From Clostridia bacterium (GTDB taxonomy: Bacteria > Bacillota_A > Clostridia > Oscillospirales > CAG-272): 5,468 nt of DNA. The stretch is from contig JAFQOB010000137.1 in assembly GCA_017395725.1 (NCBI GenBank), forward strand, positions 1-5,468. Reading direction: 5' to 3'. A program made the position numbers and the translations under genes. Below, one piece after another: positions 1-5,468 of the stretch. Below the pieces are notes generated by a model. The model was not told where the DNA came from. It worked only from the letters and a program-made list of their open reading frames with translations, and ran no database searches. The first letter of the stretch is position 1; the number at the start of each line of letters is the position of its first letter.

Positions 1-84
1 GATATGAAGAAAGAGAATCTTGATACCGATGATTTAATTCGTTATTCAATAATGAATGACCAACAAATTAAATTTCAAAATTAG
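1..84 (+). CDS. 3' end of an unidentified gene (partial)
   Basis: The frame is open from the first base of the window and ends at TAG (82-84), giving 27 residues that finish in DQQIKFQN. The tail is hydrophilic, rich in Asp, Asn and Lys, and has no membrane segment or recognisable motif. An ATG sits at positions 4-6, but no upstream sequence is visible to judge it as a start, so this is best read as the end of a longer gene. A terminator hairpin follows 16 bases after the stop, which supports the reading as a real gene end. No function can be assigned. The gene converges on the minus-strand membrane protein gene that ends at 140. Confidence 0.55.
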   Translation, partial: DMKKENLDTDDLIRYSIMNDQQIKFQN

Positions 85-100
85 AGTTTTTATTATTTTA

Positions 101-138
101 TTCCCACCCGTTGATTTAATGACGGATGGGAACTTTTT
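101..138 (+). terminator. Rho-independent terminator after the partial left-end gene
   Basis: An 11-bp stem (101-111 with 122-132) with one C-A mismatch encloses a 10-base loop and is followed by TTTTT at 134-138 and further T-rich sequence. Read on the minus strand the mismatch becomes a G-U pair, so the stem is complete there too, but the bases following it on that strand are A-rich, so efficient termination of the opposing gene is doubtful. Confidence 0.75.
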
Positions 139-139
139 G

Positions 140-886
140 TTATATTTTTTGAGGAACCCTTTTTTGTTTTATCTTCTTGATTGTATATGGTATGAAATAC
201 ATTAAAAAGAAAACCACTGCAGCGATAACAGGATATCCTATAAGGTGTTCACCGAACAGTTTTTCAAAAATATAAAGCGGGTTGGATTTTGTTACACTTT
301 CAAGAAACATAAAATTTGTTCCGTATACAGAGTTTAAAATATGAGCAGGAATTGCGAACAGTAGTAGTAATACTATACATTTTGGTAATTGTTTTGCTTC
401 AAGTTTAAAGCTTTTTCCTGCGGTAAGCACTATCGGATATAAAGCCAATAACATATGTATTGTAACACTATGGATATTCATAAAATTTAAAAACGGAAGT
501 TTTGTCCAAGTTGGGAAAAGTAATGCGGCAAGTGAAGCCGGAATACATATTGCATAAAGGAAATTATCCAATACTTTAAATGGTTTGACTGCATGAATTG
601 CAATTAAGAAAATATTAATACTGCAAAGTTGGAAGGGCAGATATTTAGGTAGAACATTTCCGCCTATAATAAGTCCTATCCATTTAAATGCTTCAGAAGC
701 AAACAGTAAAGCTACTATTACGTATCTAATTATTTTCTTTTGTTTTTCCGTGCCTCTTCTGTATAATACTGATGTAATTATTGTAATTAAAATAAATGCT
801 ATTAACCATGAAAGATGAACGCTGTCAAAATGTTTAAAACCTACGCCTTTTTTTATTGTTTCCGATGTCTCTAAAAAGTACTCCAT
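140..886 (-). CDS. YwaF/TMEM164-like (TIGR02206-type) integral membrane protein
   Basis: This encodes a 248-residue polytopic membrane protein of the YwaF/TIGR02206 type, a family of unknown function. About six or seven hydrophobic segments are visible, at roughly residues 25-42, 53-75, 84-100, 106-125, 136-156, 168-186 and 217-236. Family-like features are the HFDSVHLSW entry to the first segment, a buried acidic residue in SEAFKW (Glu65), the LPFQLCSINIF motif (83-93), paired histidines in NIHSVTIHM (139 and 144), and a YGTNFMFL stretch (188-195) before a final NPL...G segment. The frame stays open for 42 codons upstream, but Met43 of that longer reading is the better start: AAAGGA (895-900) lies 8 bases before it, and the upstream residues are basic and unlike the family. 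The C-terminus is Lys/Arg-rich and probably cytosolic. The gene stands alone, divergent from the antiporter gene. The family call rests on recognised motifs, not on a search. Confidence 0.8.
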   Translation of the reverse strand: MEYFLETSETIKKGVGFKHFDSVHLSWLIAFILITIITSVLYRRGTEKQKKIIRYVIVALLFASEAFKWIGLIIGGNVLPKYLPFQLCSINIFLIAIHAVKPFKVLDNFLYAICIPASLAALLFPTWTKLPFLNFMNIHSVTIHMLLALYPIVLTAGKSFKLEAKQLPKCIVLLLLFAIPAHILNSVYGTNFMFLESVTKSNPLYIFEKLFGEHLIGYPVIAAVVFFLMYFIPYTIKKIKQKRVPQKI

Positions 887-894
887 TTTTTTAA

Positions 895-900
895 TCCTTT
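895..900 (-). promoter_or_regulatory. Ribosome binding site that sets the start at 886
   Basis: On the minus strand AAAGGA lies 8 bases before the ATG at 886-884. No comparable site precedes the earlier in-frame ATGs near 1012 and 964, so this site decides the start of the membrane protein. Confidence 0.7.
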
Positions 901-953
901 TGAATTTTTGTTTATAATAAAATACCATATATTCTTGAATATAAAATGTTTTA

Positions 954-982
954 ATTCTAAACATTGAGTGATACTTTTTCAA
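954..982 (-). promoter_or_regulatory. SigA-type promoter for the YwaF-like gene
   Basis: On the minus strand TTGAAA (982-977) and TAGAAT (959-954) are separated by 17 bases; each hexamer differs from consensus at one position. The expected transcription start near 947 would give a leader of about 60 bases before the ATG at 886. It also lies inside the in-frame upstream extension, which argues further against that longer start. Confidence 0.65.
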
Positions 983-1061
983 TTTTACAGTTATACCATC
1001 TATCGAATGCAAAAAAGAAACGACAATATTTGACGAAATATATAAAAATTTGAACGACCTA

Positions 1062-1090
1062 TTGACAAAAAGATAAAAAAGGTGTATAAT
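1062..1090 (+). promoter_or_regulatory. Perfect-consensus SigA-type promoter for the antiporter gene
   Basis: TTGACA (1062-1067) and TATAAT (1085-1090) match the consensus exactly and are 17 bases apart, the optimal spacing. Transcription should begin near 1097, leaving a leader of about 100 bases before the ATG at 1198. I see no known riboswitch or strong hairpin in that leader; it is AT-rich with only weak A/T pairing. This promoter and the one at 954-982 fire in opposite directions, about 150 bases apart. Confidence 0.85.
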
Positions 1091-1197
1091 TCAAAACTGT
1101 ATGGCAAAAAGTTGTTTTCGTTATTTACAGTATTATTCTATCGTTAACAATTTTACATAATATCAGTTATTCAATGTATTTGAAATGAGGTTAATTT

Positions 1198-2469
1198 ATG
1201 CAACTGTTGATTAGTCTTTCGCTTGCAATGATAGGAGGACTTTTACTTTCACGTCTTGCAAAAGTATTAAAACTTCCTGCTGTTACAGCTTATCTTGTAG
1301 CAGGTCTTCTTTTAGGACCTTTCATAATCGGTGCGATCCAGGTTCCCGGACTTGGCTTCAATTCACTTGAACAGGTTGAGGGAATGAAACTTATAACGCA
1401 GCTTGCGCTTGGTTTTATTGCATTTACTATCGGTAATGAATTTAGACTTTCGCAGTTGAAAACTATGGGTAAGAGTGCCATAACGATCGGTATTTTTCAG
1501 GCTGTAATTACAACCGTTGTTGTAGATATCGTTCTTATTGCTTTGCATTTTGCTATGCCTGATAAATTGTCTATTCCTGCGGCAATAACGCTTGGTGCGA
1601 TTGCTTCCGCAACAGCTCCTGCGGCAACTTTGATGGTTGTTAAGCAGTATAAAGCTGACGGTCCTTTGACAAAGATGTTGCTTCTTGTAGTTGCTATTGA
1701 CGACGCAGTTGGTCTCGTACTCTTCTCCGCATCTTTCGGTATTGCCCATGCTCTTGAAGCAGGTGCTGTAAGTATTGTGGGAGTAGTACTTGAACCTGTT
1801 ATTGAAATCGTAGCATCTCTTGTTCTCGGTGCCGTATGTGGTTTTCTTCTTAACTGGATCGAAATCTTCTTCCATTCACGCAGTAAACGTCTTGCAATTT
1901 CCGTTGCATTTGTAATGCTTACGGTTGGTCTTTCAATGATCAAATTTGAAATAGGCGGCGTTCATGTCGGATTCTCACTTCTTCTTGTTTGTATGATGAC
2001 AGGTACTATCTTCTGTAATTTCTGCGCAACTTCTGAAGAACTTATGGATAGAATTGACCGTTGGACAGCTCCCATAAACATTTTGTTCTTTGTACTTTCG
2101 GGTGCTGAACTCGACCTTAATATTCTCAAAGATCCTTTGGTTGTTCTCGTTGGACTAATTTATATTATCGCTCGTTCTGCCGGCAAATACCTTGGCTCTT
2201 TCGGCAGTTGCAAACTATGTAAGTGTGATGAGAAGATCACAAAGAACCTTGGTATTACACTGTTGCCTCAAGCAGGTGTTGCCCTCGGTATGGCTATCAC
2301 CGCAGCAGAGTTGACTGACGGCGCAATAGTAAGAAGCGTAGTACTGTTTGGCGTTCTAATATATGAACTTATCGGTCCTGCTCTCACAAAACGCTCCCTC
2401 CTTGCGGCAGGAGAAATTAAACCTGAAGGTAAAACAAGTTCTCGTAATCTTAACGAGGCAAAAAAATAA
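1198..2469 (+). CDS. Cation/proton antiporter, CPA2 (KefB/NapA-like) family
   Basis: This is a 423-residue membrane antiporter expected to exchange Na+ or K+ for H+ across the cytoplasmic membrane. It consists almost entirely of hydrophobic segments. Recognisable parts are PAVTAYLVAGLLLGP in the second helix (27-41), the ATAPAATLMV unwound helix (139-148), the IDDAVG ion-binding motif with Asp168-Asp169, RSAGK in a late helix (326-330) placing a Lys where NapA/NhaA-type proteins carry one, and LLPQAGVALGM (355-365). The Asp pair and Lys are typical of electrogenic CPA2 exchangers. There is no C-terminal TrkA-N/RCK nucleotide-binding domain; the protein ends in a short polar tail (402-423). 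The loop before the final helices holds three clustered cysteines (338, 341, 343). GAGG (1187-1190) lies 7 bases before the ATG. It is monocistronic, with its own promoter and terminator. Ion specificity cannot be read from the sequence. Confidence 0.9.
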   Translation: MQLLISLSLAMIGGLLLSRLAKVLKLPAVTAYLVAGLLLGPFIIGAIQVPGLGFNSLEQVEGMKLITQLALGFIAFTIGNEFRLSQLKTMGKSAITIGIFQAVITTVVVDIVLIALHFAMPDKLSIPAAITLGAIASATAPAATLMVVKQYKADGPLTKMLLLVVAIDDAVGLVLFSASFGIAHALEAGAVSIVGVVLEPVIEIVASLVLGAVCGFLLNWIEIFFHSRSKRLAISVAFVMLTVGLSMIKFEIGGVHVGFSLLLVCMMTGTIFCNFCATSEELMDRIDRWTAPINILFFVLSGAELDLNILKDPLVVLVGLIYIIARSAGKYLGSFGSCKLCKCDEKITKNLGITLLPQAGVALGMAITAAELTDGAIVRSVVLFGVLIYELIGPALTKRSLLAAGEIKPEGKTSSRNLNEAKK

Positions 2470-2497
2470 ACTTTTATAAAAATATGCCTGTATTTAT

Positions 2498-2532
2498 TGC
2501 ACCCAAGAGTTGAAATCTTTTGGGTGCATTTT
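2498..2532 (+). terminator. Rho-independent terminator of the antiporter gene
   Basis: A 12-bp stem (2498-2509 with 2517-2528, one G-U pair) with a 7-base loop is followed by TTTT and AT-rich sequence. It lies 29 bases after the stop codon and isolates the antiporter gene from the next unit. Confidence 0.88.
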
Positions 2533-2611
2533 AATATATAAAAAAACATTGTTTTATATTTGTCTTAAAATGGAACAAATAAAATAAAATGTAAATTTTT
2601 CAAGAAACTCC

Positions 2612-2640
2612 TTGACTGTTTATGGGGGGGGGGGTATAAG
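2612..2640 (+). promoter_or_regulatory. Promoter with a poly-G spacer, predicted phase-variable
   Basis: TTGACT (2612-2617) and TATAAG (2635-2640) each differ from the SigA consensus at one position and are exactly 17 bases apart. The spacer is GTTTAT followed by eleven consecutive G. The predicted start is about 2647, giving an 83-base leader before the ATG at 2730. At G11 the spacing is optimal; loss or gain of a G by replication slippage would give 16 or 18 bases and is expected to change promoter strength. The layout is seen directly; the switching is inferred from known cases such as the Neisseria porA promoter. Confidence 0.8.
2624..2634 (+). repeat. Homopolymeric G11 tract
   Basis: Eleven uninterrupted G residues lie in an otherwise AT-rich intergenic region. 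A homopolymer this long is rare in a low-GC genome unless it is maintained, and it is a typical slipped-strand mispairing substrate. Its length in this sequence may be a consensus of mixed lengths in the population. Confidence 0.95.
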
Positions 2641-2661
2641 GATAATGCGCATCCTCAGGTG

Positions 2662-2727
2662 CAAAGATCTCCGTTATAGATAAATATATAGGAGAGAAAA
2701 TTTTAATCAATTTAAGGAGGTCATTTG
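2662..2727 (+). promoter_or_regulatory. Leader helix able to mask the ribosome binding site
   Basis: Bases 2662-2672 can pair with 2716-2727 to form an 11-bp helix with one G-U pair and one bulged A (2723). The pairing covers GGAGG of the Shine-Dalgarno and most of the gap to the start codon. A competing shorter pairing joins the TCTCC at 2668-2672 to the GGAGA at 2691-2695, which would free the site. Whether either fold forms or responds to a signal is unknown. Confidence 0.4.
2714..2720 (+). promoter_or_regulatory. Full-consensus ribosome binding site of the secreted beta-helix gene
   Basis: AAGGAGG lies 9 bases before the ATG at 2730. It is the strongest site in the window and fixes the start. 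A second purine-rich GGAGAG (2691-2696) upstream has no start codon at a suitable distance. Confidence 0.9.
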
Positions 2728-2729
2728 AA

Positions 2730-4832
2730 ATGACAAAAAGAAACGGCACAAAACGTGCTCTGTTAAGCAGCGTAGTAGCTCTTTTCCTTTGCTTCTCAAT
2801 GCTTCTCGGAACTACATTTGCATGGTTCACAGACACGGTTACCAGTGCTGGTAACGTAATTCAGTCCGGTACACTTGACGTCGATCTCGTTGATGCTGAC
2901 GGAAACTCATTGGCAGGCGAAGTAATTGAATTCATTGCTGCAGACAACCGTGCCCAGGACAAAATCCTTTGGGAACCCGGTTGTACTTATGAGACAGAAC
3001 CTGTTAGAGTTGTAAACAATGGTAACCTTGCTCTCAAATATCAGATCGTTATCAACGGTATTGAAGGCAATGCAAAGCTTCTCGATGCAATCGAATGGAC
3101 AGTAACTATTACTGATGCAAACGGTGCTGAAAATAAAGTTGCTCTTTCCGAGCTTCAGGGAAAACTGCTTGCAGGTGAAGAAACAGGCTCTATCGTTCTT
3201 TCCGGTCATATGAAAGAAGAAGCAGGTAATGAATACCAGGGCTTGAAAGTTGAAGGTGTTTCCATTACTGTATATGCAACACAGCTTACTTACGAAGAAG
3301 ACAGCTTTGACGATCAGTACGATGCTGATGCTCCCTTCTCCATTTGGAACGGTGTAGTTCCTGCTGAAATGCCCGCTTCTCTCGTAGTTGACGGCGCAAC
3401 TCAGACAATCCATGTTAAGGATGCTGATGCATTTGTTTACTTGAGCAAATTGTCTGCTGATTGGGCAGCGCTCTATTCTGACGGACAGGGCACTACTTAT
3501 ACAAACTATGCAAACGGTGCAGGCGCAGATTATTACTACAGTGGTAAATGGACAATTAGTCTTGAAGCAGATATTGATCTCAACAACATCGCCATCGAAC
3601 CCATTGAAATTATGATCGGTCAGAGCACAGGCGCTACCGCATTCAACGGCAACAATCACGTAATTCGTAACATCAATGCAAGTACAGGTTTGTTTGCTAA
3701 CTTTACACGCGCTACATTCGCAAATCTTGTTTTGATGAATGTTACAGCTACAAACGGTGCTCTTGCAGGCAGTGTTAGTCATGGTGTTAACAATGTAACT
3801 GTTGAAAACGCAACTATTTCCGGCGATGATTATGTTGGTGGCTTGGTTGGTAAGACTTATAGCAGTATTGTAAGATGTAAGGTTATCGACAGCTCTGTTG
3901 TTGCTACAGGTAAGGAAGCAGGCGGCTTGGTTGGCTATGCTGAAACCAGCTCCGAAAGTAACGTTTCAAATAACGTTGTTAATAATGTAACTGTATACGC
4001 AGGCAACCGCGCAGCAGGTCTTATTGCTCAGGCCAACGTTAATGTTAAAGTTTACGGCAACACAATTGATACTGTAACAGTTGGCGCAACTGATATGACA
4101 AAATATCAGCCCGGCGCAGTTGTTTCCAACGCTCTTGACGCTACAAACATATACGATAATACAGTAAACAATACAACTGTTTATCCAAACACTGTTGCAA
4201 TCGTTGAAAACGATACGGATATCAGAGACGCTCTTAAAGCCGGCAATAACGTAGTTCTTACAGATGACATTATTACCACCGATGCTGAATCCAATGGCTA
4301 TGGTTCTACAGGCTTCAATGTAAACGGCGGAGTTCTTGACGGCAACGGAAAGACAGTAGAAGTTGAAGGCGCATCCAGCACTTGGGACTCTGCTATTGCT
4401 ATCAAAGGCGGTACAATTAAGAACATTACCGTAGCAAAAGGCTTCCGCGGTATCTTCATTAAAAACGGTACTGAAAAGGTTGTTCTTGAAAACGTAATCA
4501 TCGACGGACCTACTTATACCGTTTCTTGTGATTCAGCAGGCAAGCAGGGCCTTGAAGCATACAACTCCACATTCAACGGTTGGACTTCTTATGCAGCTAC
4601 AATAGGTACTGCTAAATTCGTAGATTGTTCCTTCGGTGAAGGCGCTGGCTATGCATACTGCCGTCCTTACGCTCCCACTGAATTCGTTGGATGCGATTTC
4701 TCTGAGGGTTATGCAATCGATGCACGTGCTGTTGTAACATTTGAAAATTGTACAATCAACGGTCAGCCTTTGACTGCTGAAAATCTTTCAACTTTGGTTA
4801 TAGGCAATATTGGTAATGCAACTATTAAATAA
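2730..4832 (+). CDS. Secreted TasA-like/GLUG beta-helix protein with SipW-type signal peptide
   Basis: This 700-residue protein starts with a SipW-dependent type signal: basic MTKRNGTKR, a hydrophobic core (10-31), then AWFTDTVTSAGN and SGTLDVDL (47-54), with likely cleavage after Ala31 as in TasA/camelysin-type proteins. Residues about 50-190 resemble a TasA-like beta-sandwich, including ILWEPG (79-84) and VVNNGNLALKYQI (94-106). From about 270 onward it reads as a right-handed parallel beta-helix: VGGLVG and AGGLVG motifs (GLUG type, 369-374 and 397-402), repeated Asn/Thr/Val coils to about 487, a second helix block (490-690) with Cys-containing rungs (VDCSF, VGCDF, FENCT), and a short end at IGNATIK. 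No LPXTG, membrane tail or cell-wall repeat is present, so it is probably released or assembled on the surface as a matrix protein or adhesin. No SipW peptidase is encoded in the window. Exact role and ligand are unknown. Confidence 0.88.
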   Translation: MTKRNGTKRALLSSVVALFLCFSMLLGTTFAWFTDTVTSAGNVIQSGTLDVDLVDADGNSLAGEVIEFIAADNRAQDKILWEPGCTYETEPVRVVNNGNLALKYQIVINGIEGNAKLLDAIEWTVTITDANGAENKVALSELQGKLLAGEETGSIVLSGHMKEEAGNEYQGLKVEGVSITVYATQLTYEEDSFDDQYDADAPFSIWNGVVPAEMPASLVVDGATQTIHVKDADAFVYLSKLSADWAALYSDGQGTTYTNYANGAGADYYYSGKWTISLEADIDLNNIAIEPIEIMIGQSTGATAFNGNNHVIRNINASTGLFANFTRATFANLVLMNVTATNGALAGSVSHGVNNVTVENATISGDDYVGGLVGKTYSSIVRCKVIDSSVVATGKEAGGLVGYAETSSESNVSNNVVNNVTVYAGNRAAGLIAQANVNVKVYGNTIDTVTVGATDMTKYQPGAVVSNALDATNIYDNTVNNTTVYPNTVAIVENDTDIRDALKAGNNVVLTDDIITTDAESNGYGSTGFNVNGGVLDGNGKTVEVEGASSTWDSAIAIKGGTIKNITVAKGFRGIFIKNGTEKVVLENVIIDGPTYTVSCDSAGKQGLEAYNSTFNGWTSYAATIGTAKFVDCSFGEGAGYAYCRPYAPTEFVGCDFSEGYAIDARAVVTFENCTINGQPLTAENLSTLVIGNIGNATIK
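3792..4190 (+). repeat. Degenerate beta-helix coils within the secreted protein
   Basis: Residues about 355-487 contain five related strands, VENATISG, VIDSSVVATG, VNNVTVYAG, IDTVTVGA and VNNTTVYPN, spaced about 28-33 residues apart. The first two coils carry GGLVG turns and the third a related AGLIA. The repeats are visible in the protein but diverged in DNA, so they are old structural repeats and not fresh tandem duplications. Confidence 0.6.
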
Positions 4833-4852
4833 TAATTTGATTGTTTGCTGAA

Positions 4853-4891
4853 ATCCGTCCCGACCCCAACGGGGTTTGGTAAAACTCGGAT
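4853..4891 (+). repeat. GC-rich inverted repeat at the junction with the orphan tail
   Basis: An outer 5-bp pair (ATCCG 4853-4857 with CGGAT 4887-4891) surrounds an inner stem (4860-4867 with 4871-4879; core ACCCC/GGGGT, triloop AAC, one bulge). It begins 20 bases after the stop of the 700-residue protein and ends where the orphan beta-helix frame opens. It lacks a T-tract, so it does not look like a normal terminator. It could be a recombination scar, a small mobile-element remnant or an RNA-stabilising hairpin. Confidence 0.5.
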
Positions 4892-5233
4892 AATCTGTTT
4901 AATAGATATCTATATGATGGCGCAAATAACGATCCTCAGGTTGTTAAGAACTGTGTGTTTGAAAACAACACTTGTAATGCTACCGGTGTTCTTTATTACG
5001 TAAAGGGCGCAAGCTGCACTTTGGATGGCAACAATGCTTTCATTGATAACAAGGTAGAGGGTACTAATGCTAAAGGCAACGATGTTTGTGCAAGCGTTTA
5101 CTATACCGACATTGACCTTTCTGGTAACTATTGGGGCGGCGAAGCTCCTGTAGAAAATGATAATTACTTTGTTGAATATCCTGATAACAACAATGTAATC
5201 ATCAACGATTACCTTACAACATACGGTAACTAA
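4883..5233 (+). pseudogene. Orphan C-terminal fragment of a second beta-helix surface protein
   Basis: The frame opens after a TAA at 4880-4882 and runs 116 codons to TAA at 5231-5233. It reads as a beta-helix C-terminus: SDNLFNRYLYDGANN, VVKNCVFENNTC, GVLYYVKGASCTLDGNN, then DIDLSGNYWGG and a final INDYLTTYGN. NYWGG-type ends are common in secreted beta-helix proteins. There is no in-frame ATG and no ribosome binding site; a GTG at 4955 is in frame but has no Shine-Dalgarno and falls inside a beta-helix rung. The two ATGs at 4914 and 4917 are in another frame. It lies in a different frame from the gene upstream (offset by two), so a single stop-codon readthrough cannot join them. It is likely the remnant of a tandem paralogue that lost its N-terminal part, or a silent cassette. 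The coding sense is intact with no internal stop, suggesting recent origin or retention. Confidence 0.7.
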
Positions 5234-5309
5234 TTCTTTCTATAAGATTCTTTTGGGGATATGCGGTAGAAAAAGTATACAGAAAATTGAATAAAAATAG
5301 GTAAAATCT

Positions 5310-5350
5310 AAAAAAGCTCCCGTGATTTCGGTCACGGGAGCGATTTTTTT
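5310..5350 (+). terminator. Strong terminator, probably bidirectional
   Basis: A perfect 10-bp stem (5316-5325 with 5332-5341) with loop TTTCGG is followed by seven T (5344-5350) and preceded by six A (5310-5315). It therefore has U-tracts in both directions and can end both the beta-helix unit and the minus-strand gene that stops at 5352. Confidence 0.92.
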
Positions 5351-5351
5351 G

Positions 5352-5468
5352 TTATTCAAAAAGATAGGTATCTTTGGGGTTGATACCAAACAGCACTTCG
5401 GGAGATAAGGGGAAAGTTCGCAATATATTTGAGAAAGAAATAGTGTCAACATTTGCACCGCAGCAGAC
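5352..5468 (-). CDS. 3' end of an unidentified minus-strand gene (partial)
   Basis: On the minus strand the frame is open from the window edge to TAA at 5354-5352, giving 38 residues that begin VCCGANVDTISF and end FGINPKDTYLFE. The stop lies directly beside the bidirectional terminator, as expected of a real gene end. The final GINPKDTYLFE faintly resembles the end of a TOBE-type domain of an ABC transporter ATPase, but this is too short to support an assignment. A competing minus-strand frame here runs through the terminator stem and is less credible. Confidence 0.6.
   Translation of the reverse strand, partial: VCCGANVDTISFSNILRTFPLSPEVLFGINPKDTYLFE

Noticed and set aside
887..1012. In-frame extension of the YwaF-like protein by 42 residues to an upstream ATG
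   Set aside because: The extension is basic and unlike the family, lacks a ribosome binding site, and overlaps the predicted promoter; AAAGGA supports the start at 886.
1363..1943. Two overlapping minus-strand open frames inside the antiporter gene
   Set aside because: They give basic, unstructured translations opposite a clear membrane transporter and have no support of their own.
2641..2646. GATAAT as the -10 element in place of TATAAG
   Set aside because: It would need a 23-base spacer to TTGACT, which is far outside the usual range.
2647..2729. A known riboswitch, such as cyclic di-GMP, in the leader of the secreted protein gene
   Set aside because: The 83-base leader shows no conserved riboswitch core that I recognise; only the simple masking helix is supported.
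2784..2792. Lipobox around Cys21 of the secreted protein
   Set aside because: LFLC lacks the small residue needed before the Cys, and the TFA/WFTDT signature fits SipW-type cleavage after residue 31.
2907..3782. Long minus-strand open frame of 291 codons inside the secreted protein gene
   Set aside because: It is cysteine-rich, low-complexity antisense of a codon-biased gene, with no domain and no ribosome binding site; the plus-strand reading is well supported.
4860..4880. Hairpin as the terminator of the 700-residue gene
   Set aside because: The stem is followed by TAAAACTCGG with no run of T, so it is not a standard intrinsic terminator.
4955..5233. A separate 92-residue gene starting at GTG 4955
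   Set aside because: There is no Shine-Dalgarno, and the beta-helix pattern continues upstream of the GTG to about 4895, so the GTG is an internal Val codon of a larger truncated protein.
4833..5233. A diversity-generating retroelement variable region with the hairpin as its homing signal
   Set aside because: No reverse transcriptase, template repeat or C-type lectin domain is present in the window, and the tail has no matching second copy here.
5240..5458. A 72-residue minus-strand frame at the right end
   Set aside because: It reads through a perfect bidirectional terminator stem; the frame ending at 5352 stops just before that terminator and is the better gene end.

Overview
The window looks like chromosomal DNA of a low-GC Gram-positive anaerobe, most likely a gut-associated clostridium. 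The evidence is consensus SigA-type promoters, a full AAGGAGG ribosome binding site, hairpin-plus-U-tract terminators, and a secreted protein with a SipW/TasA-type signal sequence followed by a GLUG-type beta-helix, an architecture common in gut Clostridia. The genus cannot be told from the sequence alone.

Layout, left to right. (1) Positions 1-84 hold the last codons of an unidentified plus-strand gene, followed by its terminator. (2) Positions 140-886 on the minus strand encode a YwaF/TMEM164-like (TIGR02206-type) integral membrane protein, with its own promoter and ribosome binding site. (3) A divergent promoter region of about 310 bases lies between 887 and 1197; its plus-strand promoter matches the consensus exactly. 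(4) Positions 1198-2469 encode a CPA2-family cation/proton antiporter with the paired-aspartate ion-binding motif, closed by a strong terminator. (5) Positions 2533-2729 are the control region of the next gene. (6) Positions 2730-4832 encode a 700-residue secreted TasA-like/beta-helix protein. (7) Positions 4883-5233 carry an orphan C-terminal piece of a second beta-helix protein with no usable start. (8) A strong, probably bidirectional terminator at 5310-5350 separates this unit from the 3' end of an unidentified minus-strand gene (5352-5468).

The most interesting element is the control region of the 700-residue protein. Its promoter reads TTGACT-17-TATAAG, and 11 of the 17 spacer bases are one uninterrupted run of G. 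Slippage in that run would change the -35/-10 spacing one base at a time, which is a classic way to make a surface protein phase-variable. The 5' leader can also fold an 11-bp helix over the ribosome binding site. Downstream, the same transcription unit continues, with no obvious terminator, through a GC-rich hairpin and the orphan beta-helix tail. Together these suggest a phase-variable extracellular protein locus with a possible silent or decayed C-terminal segment. The promoter layout is read directly from the sequence; variation, expression control and recombination are inferences.
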